Assembly (NCBI GenBank): GCA_013350335.1
Contig: CM023542.1
Span: 10,546,999-10,610,998 of the forward strand
Source: Chimonanthus salicifolius
Lineage: Eukaryota; Streptophyta; Magnoliopsida; Laurales; Calycanthaceae
Direction: 5' to 3'
Length of the DNA: 64,000 bases
The position numbers and the translations under genes were made by a program. Shown here piece by piece: positions 55,691 through 64,000 of this stretch. A model generated the notes under the pieces. It had not been told where the DNA came from. It saw only the letters and a program-made list of their open reading frames with translations, and ran no database searches. Within the stretch, counting starts at the first letter, position 1. Each line of letters opens with the position of its first letter.

Positions 55691-57779
55691 CCCATAGCTG
55701 ATGCCACCGTTCCAATATGGTTCCTTAATCTAAATCATCGTCATGTCACACCAACCTCCTCTAGGGAGTGGGGACTCACACTAGTGGGACCCAAACGAGG
55801 AAAATGTACATTATCAAGTCCTATATATCCTTTGAATCTAATCCCAACACTAGTAATTCTCAATATCATCATACTCATTAGTATAATATCCCATGCTCAT
55901 ATCCTAGATAGCACTCTAGGTACACATAGTGAGTAACATAAAAGGGATCATATTCATAATTACATAGGTCACCATCATATCATAACCATAATTTCACAAT
56001 GATAGCAAATATAACGCATTCCATTACGTTCATACATTTGACATAGTTATCACATTTGGTGTTTTAGGGACATAGACTACATACCAACCTTAAGATACAC
56101 ATTCGGGTTTATTTACACATTTATGATCTTGCAATTTATCCAACCCGTCTCATGATGGTTCATCTTCATCAGTCCAAATACTCCCTCCTCATGATAGAAG
56201 CCCAATTAAGTTCATCAAGAAATCATCTTAGCCTTTCACAAGGGTCTCCCATAATTATTACAAATTTTCCATCACCATAATAAGATAACAAACATGCTAC
56301 AGATCACATGATAAGGAATCATAGGGGTTCATGTATCTCATACAAAAATTAAATCATATTCATCATGCATTCGATCACAGTAATAACATAATAAGTTCCC
56401 TAATTTCATATACAAGCATATAAACATCAAAAAGGGTGTGAAACAATTCCTCACCTCAAAAGTTACGATGTCTCGGGTTGATCTTCAGGTCATACCTCAA
56501 TGGGTTTGGGGTTTGAAGGCTCTAATTAAATCAGAAGAATATAATATATCCCTATTAGTTATAGATTAGGCCAATTCAAAACTTAGAAGCAAAATCCTCA
56601 ATTTAGACGCAAGATTTACTCCTAAAATCGATTAAGGGAAATCCCCAAATCTCCTCCCATGAATCATCTTCAATATCAAGCATATCCCTTTTTCCAAAAT
56701 TTATTTCCCTTCCTAAGGTTTATTATTCATCATATATTCAATTCTCAACCCATCCCATTCAGATCTCATCAAATAAGAAGAAGGGAGAGAGAAGGATCAC
56801 AAATCTTACCTTTTGGAGGAGAGAGAACCGAGTAAAGGGGTGCTCCAAGAGTAGAAATCCGAATCCAAAGCCTTTGGGAGTGTAAATCGGTGGAGGGAAG
56901 GTAGAAGAGGCTAGGGTTTGCTGTAATGACCTGTTCCGAGTTTACCCGATTTCTAGAGAGATTCATGGATCTCCGAGTTGTTTTCAGAACTTTGGTAGCT
57001 TTGGGGAGAGTGTAGGCTCCATGGTGGGCCCCGGTTTGCTTAATTCTGAGCGTGGGAGCTCGAAGGAAAACTTGGTAATTTTATAATTATTGAGTATTCC
57101 ATCATGAAAAATGTTTAAAAATCACACATTTTATTACTCGAAGTTCGACACTCGAGATTTTTCGGGTTTTTAATTTCATTATATTTTATTTCTTTTGAAG
57201 AGAAATTATTTTAAAACCTAAACCCCAAAATCCTAACCTCTTAAAACCCCATTTCAGTCACACTATAGAATTTTTGTTACAGTGCAGTTGTACGCCCCCC
57301 TCCCCTCTCGTTTGTGGTTTTTTTCTCTCTCTTTCTCTTTCTCTCTCAAACCCTAGGAGACCCTCCCTCTCCTCACAGCTGCTGCCGCACCAACGTTTCC
57401 TCTTCGGATTTATCTCTCTCCGCCATCTCCTTCTTCTCCTCTGCAATCCTTCTCATCCTTCCAATCTCGGCCGACCTAAGCTGCACCTGATTTCACCCCT
57501 CCTCCGCCTCCAGCCGTTAAGTCATCACCCCTCTCGCCATCGCAGCCGTTTCCAGGTATTCCCCTTCTTCTTCCTTTTTTTTTCTCTCCCTTTTTTTTCT
57601 ATGATTTCTCCAATTTCCTTCTTTTTTCCCCTTTTTTCTCGATTTTTCCCAAATTTCTTTGGATTTCAATGAATTCCCTCTCTTTTCTCCTTTTTCGACT
57701 TAGTTGGGCAACTGAGTCGGCTCGACTAACTCACTGAGTGGACTCAGTTGGACACCTGGGTTAACCTAGCTCCTAGGCT

Positions 57780-57990
57780 CAGTTCAGCCCAGCTCGAGTT
57801 TGACCTAGCTTGGCCCAGTTCGGCCCATCTCGGGTTTGACCCATCTTGGCCCAGTTTGGCCCAGCTCGGGTTTGACCCAACTTGGCCCAGTTCGGCCCCG
57901 ATTGGGTTTGACCCAGCTTGGCCCAATTAAGCCCAGTTCGGGTTTGACCCATCTTGGCCCAATTCAGCCCAGCTCTGACTTTTACCCAGT
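57780..57990 (+). repeat. 42-bp minisatellite open on both strands
   Basis: About five copies of a unit like TTGACCCAGCTTGGCCCAGT plus TCGGCCCAGCTCGGGT. Because 42 is a multiple of three, the array is open in more than one frame on both strands (for example repeats of GPNWAKLGQTRA on the minus strand). It is LTR sequence, so it is not called as a gene. Confidence 0.88.
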
Positions 57991-58829
57991 TAACCATCCT
58001 GTCCTGGACCTAGCCCGACCCTGTTCTGGTAGGCCTAGTTTTTCGGCCAGGCCCGTTTCAGGCCCAGTTCTTCGAGCCAGCCCTTTTTTAGGCCCAACCC
58101 ATTTTAAAGTCCAGTTTCAGTCCCGGCCCATTTCAGAGCCCAGTTTCAGGCATGGCCCGTTTTGGGCCTAGTCCAGTTTTAGGCTTGTTTTCAGTTTGGG
58201 TTCTTTTAAGCCCGTCTTGCCTTATCCACTTATGCGTTCTTCCTTGTTTCAACAGTTTGAGCTCCCTTCAACCCATTAAGCAGATTGCTCGCTTCGGGTT
58301 CTCAACTCTACATACTCTGTGAGGGGACTTATCACTATTTTAGCATACATTTGCATCTATTTAATCTTTAACCTTGGACATGGAGTGACTTGAATGGGGC
58401 CCTTTGTTTATTAAGCCACTTGGTAAGGGAACTGTTGAATGAATCTATGGCAAGGGATCTGTTCAAGTGTACTCATGCCAACTATATGCGAAATAATAAT
58501 AATAATAATTCTGATCGGACGAATGGATATTGAACATGATGCTTGAAACTTATTGATAACATGTAGTGTATTTAACTATCTCACGTGAATGAATTTATGA
58601 TGAGAGTAAGATATGTGTTGGATGTTGAATATGATGCATGAGACTTAATGATAATATGTGGTGTGTTTATTCATAACTTGAATGAGATCATGAGTATGGG
58701 GATTTGAGATTTGAGATCTTGTCATAAGCTTAAGTTGTTATATATGATCATGACATCGTGTGTATGCATTGGAGGGATTGTTCATATGTGTATATGTATG
58801 ATGATGTTATGAGTTTGGTTGTTGGGAGG

Positions 58830-58990
58830 ACTTCCTCATTACGCACCGGCGGTCGAGACCCCCATAGGAGATGCAGGTTTCCCTGTTACGTTCTGGCGGT
58901 TGAGGTGCCTGCCCCTTGAGAATGGCTTCCCCGTTATGCTCTGGCGGTTGAGAACCCCATAGGGGATGCGGGTTTCCCCCTTGCATTCCG
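58830..58990 (+). repeat. Minisatellite in gypsy LTR, about 50-70 bp unit
   Basis: CCCGTTATGCTCTGGCGGTTGAG, CCCATAGGGGATGCGGGTTTCCC and variants in three to four copies. It occupies the same relative place as the unrelated minisatellite at 25755-25972. Confidence 0.8.
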
Positions 58991-59004
58991 GCGGTTGAGG
59001 CGGT

Positions 59005-59460
59005 TGTGTATTGTACGGTCTCCCGGTTGTATTGGTAGGGAGACTGGAGTTGTTCAACGACCATTGTGAGTTATGGAGGTGATGCCTCGGACTGGTTAGA
59101 GGGACCATTTGGTTGGTAGTATAGTTGAGCACTCATGTACAGAGACATTCATTCTGTTATGATGTTATTTCATTCATGCATATGATATATATGTTGCTGA
59201 CAGGTGATATACATTATCTCTTCACTGGGCTGGTTCTATTGTGTAGTCTCCGATGACATTGGTAAGGAGACCGGAGTTTGCTAGAGGACCCATTGTGGGT
59301 TACCGAGATGATGTCTTGGATTTGGCCTATGGATCATTAATTGGTGATGTTGGCTTTTACGTGCACATGAGTACTTTTGTTACCATGATGTTCTCGCATT
59401 CATGGATATGATTTATATATTGCTGACAAGTGATGTGCTTTCTCCCTTCACTGGGTTGGT
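59005..59460 (+). repeat. Direct repeat of about 230 bp in gypsy LTR
   Basis: Both copies run from GGTCTCCCGG or AGTCTCCGAT with TTGGTA(G)GGAGAC, through CATTGTG(A/G)GTTA, to CATTCATG, GATATG, ATATTGCTGACA and TTCACTGGG. The second copy is followed by the conserved end segment. Confidence 0.7.
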
Positions 59461-59952
59461 TAGCTCACCCCTTATTTTTCAGAAACCCCGATTGCGGAGG
59501 GGCCAGTTGGGCCCCTTGAGTAGATGCTCGAGGAGGAGTAGTAGTAGTAATAGTTGGATATTTCATATTTATGTTCATGCCTTAGTTTGAGAGATTTTTG
59601 TTCCATGTGGACATACCATCGTATGTTGTTATCTGGATGACTGTATAATTGTATTCGAATAGTCTATGGTTGTTCGTTCTGTTTAATAGTATATTGGGTT
59701 TTGTTTCTCCGGGTTGTTAAGCGGGAGGTAGTTGTCCCATTTCAAAAAAAAAAAATTGCCCGATATCTTATTTTTCGGTAGTGTTTTGAGATGTTTCGGA
59801 GATAACGCACTCGTAGAGGGATGGGGCTCTACATTTGCAGGTTGGGGAGAAGGGTTGGCTTCTTGGAAGTGAAAGGAGATGAAATAAGCCTAGTTTCGTA
59901 CAAACACAAACTTAAATAGGTAGGCCAACTTAAGTGTCGCTCGACACATCAA

Positions 59953-62035
59953 CATTGTTGATGTGAAAATTGTGTAAAGTTTTAAATTTATAAATCTCAC
60001 AAGTGCACGAACCATTTATAGTACAGCGTTCTGAGTGTGAGATTGATCCCATAGAGAACAAGCAAAATATATGCAACAAAGTATATATGTTTGGAATCTA
60101 GTGCTTAAATTATTATGTTTTCTAGAAAATGGTGATTTAAAATAAATCAAATCATTAAAATCAATCATACTTTTATAAATTTAACTCTAGGTTAATAAAA
60201 TCTCCAAATTTAAAATTCAAATCCAAAAGTTAGAACATTAATTAAATCTGATTAATTTAATGGATTAATGTAGAATTTATGGTTAATCTCACACCTAAGT
60301 TCAAGAATGTAAAATTAAAGTTTAATTAAATTAAATTACAAACTAGTTAACACATCTTGAAGGATTGGTTTGTATACATAAAATAAAATATATGAGTATT
60401 AAAATACATGATAAACAAATTAAAGAATTTAAAAGAATTTAAATTATTAAAATTCAACATAAAATCAAAAGATTTAACGTAACAAAAGACACAAATTAAA
60501 TTTGCAAATAAAATAAATGACATGATAAATAAATGCATAATTTCAAGGTAGTTATGGAATTAGCCTAGAGAGATACAGAAATGTAAAATGCTCAGGCACT
60601 AATCTTATTGTCTTCTGGGTAGGACCATGGAGACATACTGAGTTAGGCCTAGAGGGTACAGAAAATAAATCACTCAGTGCCCGATCCCTTATTTTCTACC
60701 AAGCGGCGAAATTAGTTGTTGCGCTATAGACAGCCACCGAGTAGCGTTTCCGTTGCGCTACATGTGGAGAATTTTCGGCCTGCAAGTGAACACATAAGGT
60801 TGTAATGTAATACACAAGAGTTAGAGTTAATATCACATTTAAATTAAAAATAAGGGTCTCTGAAAACTGAATATTAGAGCTTTATCATAAATCTAATATT
60901 ACAAATCTTAAAACTATTTTCAAAATCAGCTCTGTGTCCCTTGAAACAGGCCTCGGAACCTATCAATGTGACTTCAAAACTTCCGAAGTCATTGTTCCTT
61001 CAGAACCTCACAAAGCCCCTTCAAAACTTTTGAAGTAGCAGTCTCAGAACTTCCGAGACTGTTCTCTGATCGTCCGAGTCCCATCCTGCAGAGGCTGAAA
61101 ACATTTAGCCTCTGCATCCTTTCAGAATGTTTGAACCAAGGCTCAAAAATTCCGAAGGCTAATCTTCGAAACTTCCGAGCTAAGTCTCGGATCTTCCAAA
61201 GATCGTCTTCTTCAGACAATCACATCCTACTAGTGTAGTGACAGGAAGGACACGGTCAAATTCGAATAAAAAAAAAGGTGTTTATGAATTCGTTTCTTAC
61301 ATCTAACCATTCATGTGTTCTTAAACGAGTGCATATTTTTTAAATCAATTGGACAGAAATCAGTTATGAAAAACCTCTGATTTTGAAGGTATAAGGATCA
61401 AGTACAAGGAAAATCGTGATTTCTACTGATTTGAAATTTCATTTTAGACCTGATTTCAAACCGTTTTCAACTCTGATTGATTCTAAAATTATTAAAACTT
61501 TGAAATAAACAACTTGCATACCTTTGATTTGAAAACTGAGTGGAGTTTCAAACTTCCATAAATTTGCTCAAAATAAGAACGTAGGAAGAAGAAGCAACTT
61601 GAGAACAGAGGAAGGAGCAGCAAAAATGAATCTGGATTTTGCAAAGATTTTCATGGCTGAACCTATTTAAATAGAAATGGAGGGTGTAGGTAGGTAGGCA
61701 TGCCAGCAGCTGAGGAAATCCCACGTCGATCTGCAAGCTACGACGCTCATGCTATTGCTTTCAGTGCATCAACTGCTTGTAAGCATCGAGGGACTTATTT
61801 GTAAAATTCATTTGTTTTATTTATTTATATTTTAGCCCCTTTTTAGTTTAATTAAAAATTAAGATATAATTAACGTCTGATTTAGTTATTCTATCTGATC
61901 CAAAACATAGAAAATTAAAAATTATGAATACCATAAAAATTTAGAAAACAACACACCTTGAAAATCAATTGTTTTTAATAAAAATGTCATTTTAAGTAAA
62001 ATTCATAAATCAACTTGGGGTAATTATTTTTGCAC
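59953..62035 (-). mobile_element. Tat-like LTR, minus strand (approximate ends)
   Basis: Left end TGTTGATGTGAAAATTG, then TTAAATTTATAAATCTCACAAG and GCACGAACCATTTATAG, inverted forms of the LTR end at 18185-18234. It has the CTTCCGA array, an AGAAGAAGAAG stretch and a TATA-like box (complement of about 61665-61676). The right end near TTTTTGCACCA is not certain; no TSD was found. Confidence 0.6.
60955..61200 (-). repeat. Palindrome array (ACTTCCGAAGT words)
   Basis: GACTTCAAAACTTCCGAAGTC, AGTCTCAGAACTTCCGAGACT, GGCTCAAAAATTCCGAAGGCT and TCGAAACTTCCGAGC. Several have a second, outer layer of pairing (AGTCTC...GAGACT, GGCT...GGCT), so each phrase could fold as a small hairpin. It lies downstream of the TATA-like box, as in the relative at 20640. 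Confidence 0.7.
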
Positions 62036-62594
62036 CAAGAGTTAGAACTTAGGTGCACCAAATGCAAAGAATAGCCCCATTATACTCACGATTCATTCGT
62101 TTTGTTTTCTTCCACTGCATTTTTTTTATCGACGTCCATTGAGGAAACCCAGGAACGCTCTTCTCCAGAAAACAAAAAAACACTTGCATAGGCCAAGTAC
62201 AGGTTACAAGATACTCCAACTTAGCATCACCAAGCCCAAGATATCCATCTGCAAATGGCTTCAAGGGGTCCTCTGCTCAACTGCTTCACCAGAAACCCCT
62301 GACCCGCCCCTCAGACCAGTGGGCGTGGAGGTACGTCGACTATGGTCACAGAAAAGCCCCTCAAGTTCTTGAAGAGAGACATTCCAAACCAGCTCAAGAA
62401 GAAGAAGAGAATGATGCACCAGTAATGGCAGAAATAGGAGAGGAAGAGACCATGGTCTTTGTCTCTTCATCGCCACCAAAAATGTGATAAACGGCCACGA
62501 CGTTCCCACCGTCTTCCTAAACCAAACCAAAGTATATGGCGTAAGAACATGCATGACGAACCATCGTGGAGCTGATCCAAATCTGTTGCTGGGC
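62036..62594. other. Unassigned sequence with a short coding-like frame
   Basis: The plus frame 62415-62597 (60 codons, no ATG at its start) has protein-like composition, with FIATKNVINGHDVPTVFLNQ then YGVRTCMTNHRGADPNLLLG before TGA. The minus strand also has a 132-codon frame over 62261-62659, leucine-rich and less convincing. I do not recognise either. It could be a captured gene fragment between two LTRs or a chance frame. Confidence 0.3.
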
Positions 62595-62874
62595 TGATGC
62601 AGTTGTGGAAGAACATGGTTTAGTCCTAGGTTTAAGAATAGGACAAAGTTTGTTTGCATTTGTTAGCTATTATTTAGCATTTGTTGTTTAAGTCTTTTAT
62701 TCATGCAGTATGGTCTCGTAAATTTAGGAAAAGTAGTTGAACTTTGTTTATTTAAATTCCAGGAAGTGCAATAATAAAGCAATCAATTTTTCATCCAACA
62801 CTTGTCTTTTATTTCTCACCCGAAGAGAATTACTTACTTACTATTATTAATCAGCCTTGATTGGGACCTTATCA
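62595..62874 (+). mobile_element. Gypsy (chromovirus-like) 5' LTR, about 280 bp
   Basis: The end GGGACCTTATCA is followed by a perfect primer site. The start is placed at TGATGCAGTTGTGG, the nearest upstream TG with LTR-like follow-on; this is inferred, since the 3' LTR lies outside the window. Confidence 0.6.
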
Positions 62875-62887
62875 TTGGTATCAGAGC
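62875..62887 (+). other. Primer binding site
   Basis: TTGGTATCAGAGC immediately after the LTR end; initiator-methionine tRNA type. Confidence 0.92.
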
Positions 62888-62914
62888 TGTGAAAACAAGG
62901 CATCTAACAAGGAA

Positions 62915-64000
62915 ATGATCGAGAGTTTAGAGGCAGGGCTTGCGGACTTTCGAGAGAGCATGAATCGAATGGATCTTGGTGTTGCTAAGTTACAACAAAT
63001 GGAAGAAACTATCAACAGGTTGTCCAAAGCATTATTCTCAAACAAAGAAGGAACCAGCAACAACAATAGTAGCCGAGATGGTTACTCTCGTGTCAACAAG
63101 GAGGATAATCGGGAGGAGCCGGAAGGGAATCGACAAATTTTTTCATCCAAAATGGCTAGGCTCGAGTTTCCAAAAATACTCCGGTGACGATCCAACCGAG
63201 TGGTTCAATCGCGTTGATCAATTCTTTGAGTTTCAAGGCACTATTGAAAGAAAAAAAATATATCTCTAGCTTCATTCCATCTTGAAGGTGAAGCCAACCA
63301 GTGGTGGTAGTGGCTACGACGAGCTTACACGGAGGAAGGTAGAACGGTGACATGGTCAATTTTTGAGGAAGAACTGTGGGCTTGATTTGGACCTACGGAA
63401 TGCGAAGATTTTGACGAGGCACTATCACGGGTTAGACAGATGGGCTCCCTGCGAGATTATCAAAAAGAGTTTGAAAAATTGGGCAATCGAGTACATGGAT
63501 GGATGCAAAAGGCATTGGTAGGGACCTTCATGGGAGGTCTCAAGCCTGAGATTTCAGAAGGCATCGGGATGTTCAAACCAAAATCACTAAAAGAAGCCAT
63601 TAGTCTTGCACGCATGAAAGAAGACCAACTTCTTCGCCAACGGAAGTTCACCAGACCACCTCAATTTAACCGACCGTAGCAGGACTCTCCTATTCCAACT
63701 AGATCCAACGCAGCACCTCCGGTGAAACGACTGTCTTGGGAAGAAATGCAAAAAAGGCGTGCTCAAGGTTTGTGTTTCAATTGCAATGATAAATTCACTG
63801 CGGGCCATATGGTGACACAACAGAGGACACCATATCAGACTTCCAATCTGAACCAGAAATATCACTACATGCTCTAACTGGGTGGTCGACCTCCAGAACA
63901 ATGAGAGTCACGGCCAAGGTAGGACACCATGAAGTTGTTGTACTCATTGACAGTGGGTCTACTCACAACTTCATAAGTGAGAAGGTAGCTAATTTTCTGC
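62915..64000 (+). pseudogene. gag-protease pseudogene, Ty3/gypsy chromovirus-like, runs off the window
   Basis: Start at MIESLEAGLADF. The gag core (PF03732-type) reads YSGDDPTEWFNRVDQFFEFQ after a frameshift near 63170, then SLRDYQKEFEKLGNRVHGW, LVGTFMGGLKPEISEGI and LKEAISLARMKEDQLLRQ. A zinc-knuckle remnant [14 protein letters not shown] has lost its last cysteine. After a small deletion the aspartic protease begins, with the active-site motif [13 protein letters not shown] (DSG at 63949-63957). Stops at 63268 (TAG, within ...IYL), in the Trp-Trp region near 63343 and at 63384 (TGA), and 63677 (TAG) break it. Gag packages the element RNA; the protease would process gag-pol. As it stands it cannot make either. 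Reverse transcriptase and integrase would lie past the window. Confidence 0.85.

Larger units (their letters stand above)
56922..59833 (+). mobile_element. Gypsy (Tekay/Del-like) solo LTR, 2.91 kb, TSD TTTGC
   Basis: Starts TGTAATGACCTG, ends GGGGCTCTACA, with TTTGC at 56917-56921 and 59834-59838. It has a pyrimidine-rich 0.4 kb (57290-57680), a 42-bp minisatellite (57780-57990), CAG/GCCC-rich text (58000-58200), a second minisatellite (58830-58990) and the conserved CTTCACTGGGTTGGTTAGCT segment (59447-59466). Long open frames in the C/T-rich and GCCC-rich parts are composition effects. No primer site or internal region. Confidence 0.92.
54782..59946 (-). mobile_element. Gypsy (Tekay/Del-like) LTR, minus strand, interrupted
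   Basis: GTCACACCTTGACCC (from about 54795) is the inverted form of a typical gypsy LTR end; CCTGAAATGGCAAGG, AGTCAGTGAGGAA (55139-55182) is the conserved segment. The LTR text runs to 56916, is cut by the solo LTR at 56922 and continues at 59839. Both outer ends are uncertain and no TSD was found. Confidence 0.5.

Noticed and set aside
57274..57672. 132-codon plus-strand open frame rich in Ser, Leu, Phe and Pro
   Set aside because: It lies in a pyrimidine-rich part of a solo LTR with a clean TSD; low complexity keeps the frame open, and no family resemblance was seen.
62261..62659. 132-codon minus-strand frame
   Set aside because: Leucine-rich and crossing the presumed LTR boundary at 62595; the plus-strand frame in the same place looks more protein-like, though neither is identified.
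1..64000. tRNA, rRNA or other RNA genes
   Set aside because: I looked for tRNA-like box sequences and a 5S-like segment in the TRIM and saw none; the primer binding sites are only complements of tRNA ends. A tRNAscan-SE or Infernal run would settle it.

Overview
This is plant nuclear DNA from a repeat-rich genome. I can see no intact host gene in 64 kb. Almost everything that can be read is long terminal repeat (LTR) retrotransposon sequence, with some hAT-like, Stowaway and TRIM-type small elements. The evidence is primer binding sites of the plant initiator-Met type (TGGTATCAGAGC), a Tat/Athila-type site, copia and gypsy gag fragments, and many insertions with exact target site duplications (TSDs). 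The species cannot be named from this; an angiosperm is likely.

Layout. 1.2-3.1 kb is a tandem LTR-internal-LTR array of a small TRIM-like element, with a 455-bp solo LTR inside it. 3.1-10.5 kb is one long minus-strand gypsy (Tekay/Del-like) LTR carrying two Stowaway MITEs, a hAT-like element and a copia solo LTR. 10.8-12.0 kb is a hAT element with a perfect 8-bp TSD. 14.86-22.81 kb is a solo gypsy LTR (TSD ATTAT) that holds a Tat/Athila-like LTR and gag relic, a second Tat-like LTR and a complete 512-bp TRIM. 23.85-26.72 kb is another solo gypsy LTR (TSD GAAGA) inside a copia-like LTR.

28.16-48.27 kb is best read as a single minus-strand SIRE/Maximus-like copia element. Its 3' LTR is at 28.16-29.80 kb and its 5' LTR at 45.79-48.27 kb. 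It has itself been split by later insertions: a related plus-strand element (33.29 kb onward) whose gag is interrupted by a 2.6-kb solo LTR, a partial gypsy LTR, and a further minus-strand copia LTR. 49.9-54.2 kb is a third member of this copia group. 54.8-62.0 kb is gypsy and Tat-like LTR sequence including a clean 2.9-kb solo LTR (TSD TTTGC). The window ends inside a chromovirus-like gypsy element (LTR, primer site, broken gag, start of protease).

How the parts work together. Three related copia elements (28-48 kb, 33-40 kb, 50-54 kb) share one unusual plan: LTR, primer site, gag, a palindrome array, an accessory reading frame, LTR. No reverse transcriptase or integrase lies between gag and the accessory frame, so they look like members of a non-autonomous family that would need enzymes from elsewhere. 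Dense arrays of short imperfect palindromes sit directly upstream of the TATA-like box in their LTRs, and matching words recur inside the elements. Similar family-specific arrays occur in unrelated gypsy and Tat-like LTRs. That recurring array pattern is the most interesting signal in the window.
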